DNA from: Archivesica marissinica
Lineage: Eukaryota; Mollusca; Bivalvia; Venerida; Vesicomyidae
Direction: 5' to 3'
Length of the DNA stretch: 64,000 nucleotides
Assembly: GCA_014843695.1 (NCBI GenBank)
Contig: CM026387.1
Location: forward strand, 64,541,708 to 64,605,707
Both the position numbers and the translations under genes were made by a program. Below, piece by piece: positions 63,921 through 64,000 of this stretch (positions are counted from its first letter, which is position 1; each line of letters starts with the position of its first letter). The notes under the pieces are model-generated. The model saw nothing but the letters and a program-made list of their open reading frames with translations. It was not told where the DNA came from and ran no database searches.

Positions 63921-64000
63921 AGTACAACCCATCCTGTAAGCCTGCAACCCAGAGGATCTCTTCAAATGGCAGACCTAGTCACCTTCGTTGACTGCCCTAT

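Larger units (their letters stand above)
58255..64000. repeat. Second copy of about 49.5-55.5 kb (likely false assembly duplication)
   Basis: Offset +8721/8722 left of the 73-bp array and +8545 right of it. Exons, SINEs and spacer sequence look identical base for base wherever I compared; only the 73-bp array differs in length, by 176 bp. The copy starts at the gap in the middle of the 21-bp array and leaves the window at 64000. Confidence 0.92.

Noticed and set aside
58255..64000. A second, truncated DUF21-CBS gene
   Set aside because: Apparent identity with exons 8-10 and flanks next to a placeholder gap points to an assembly duplicate, though this cannot be proven from sequence alone.

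Overview
This is animal nuclear DNA. It has a spliced gene with GT-AG introns, tRNA-derived SINEs, LINEs, a Ty3/gypsy element, a Tc1 transposon and very large tandem arrays. The repeat style and the type of host gene suggest a marine invertebrate. A bivalve or other mollusc is my best guess, but no sequence here proves it.

The only host gene I can support is on the + strand. It has ten exons between 12223 and 55375 that join, with matching phases and GT-AG borders at all nine introns, into a 477-residue protein. The protein has a DUF21 (CNNM/CorC-type transmembrane) domain followed by a CBS-domain pair. Its wording is closer to the plant/MAM3-like branch (At2g14520/At4g14240 type) than to vertebrate CNNM1-4, so it is probably a membrane metal-ion (Mg2+-type) transporter or a regulator of one.

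Layout. 1-712: minus-strand LINE reverse-transcriptase fragment. 1322-4880: decayed LINE. 5112-7904: minus-strand Ty3/gypsy remnant with integrase before reverse transcriptase. 9005-11454: 38-bp array. 12223-14797: exons 1-2. 15105-16440: antisense LINE in intron 2. 16477-27116: a 36-bp array, then a 9.1-kb 16-bp array. 28088-31019: exons 3-5. 31270-38050: a series of minisatellites and MITEs in intron 5. 39414-39521: exon 6. 41542-43335: Tc1 transposon carrying a nested SINE. 44813-45026: exon 7. 45027-49795: 35-bp and 21-bp arrays. 50278-55375: exons 8-10. 57255-58254: exactly 1000 N. 58255-64000: a near-identical second copy of about 49.5-55.5 kb, including exons 8-10, probably a false assembly duplication. 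By my tally, tandem arrays make up roughly 28 kb of the 64 kb.

The most unusual feature is where the arrays come from. Several look amplified from functional or mobile-element junctions. The array before exon 2 repeats that exon's own 3' splice site and first codons. The array after exon 7 repeats the end of exon 7 and its 5' splice site. The 3' splice site of exon 7 is also duplicated 101 bp upstream, and the last coding exon has a degenerate copy in the 3' flank. Other arrays grew from a SINE B-box region and from a MITE terminal repeat. The result is a gene surrounded by dozens of decoy splice sites. All of this is read by eye; no alignment, database search or RNA data were available.
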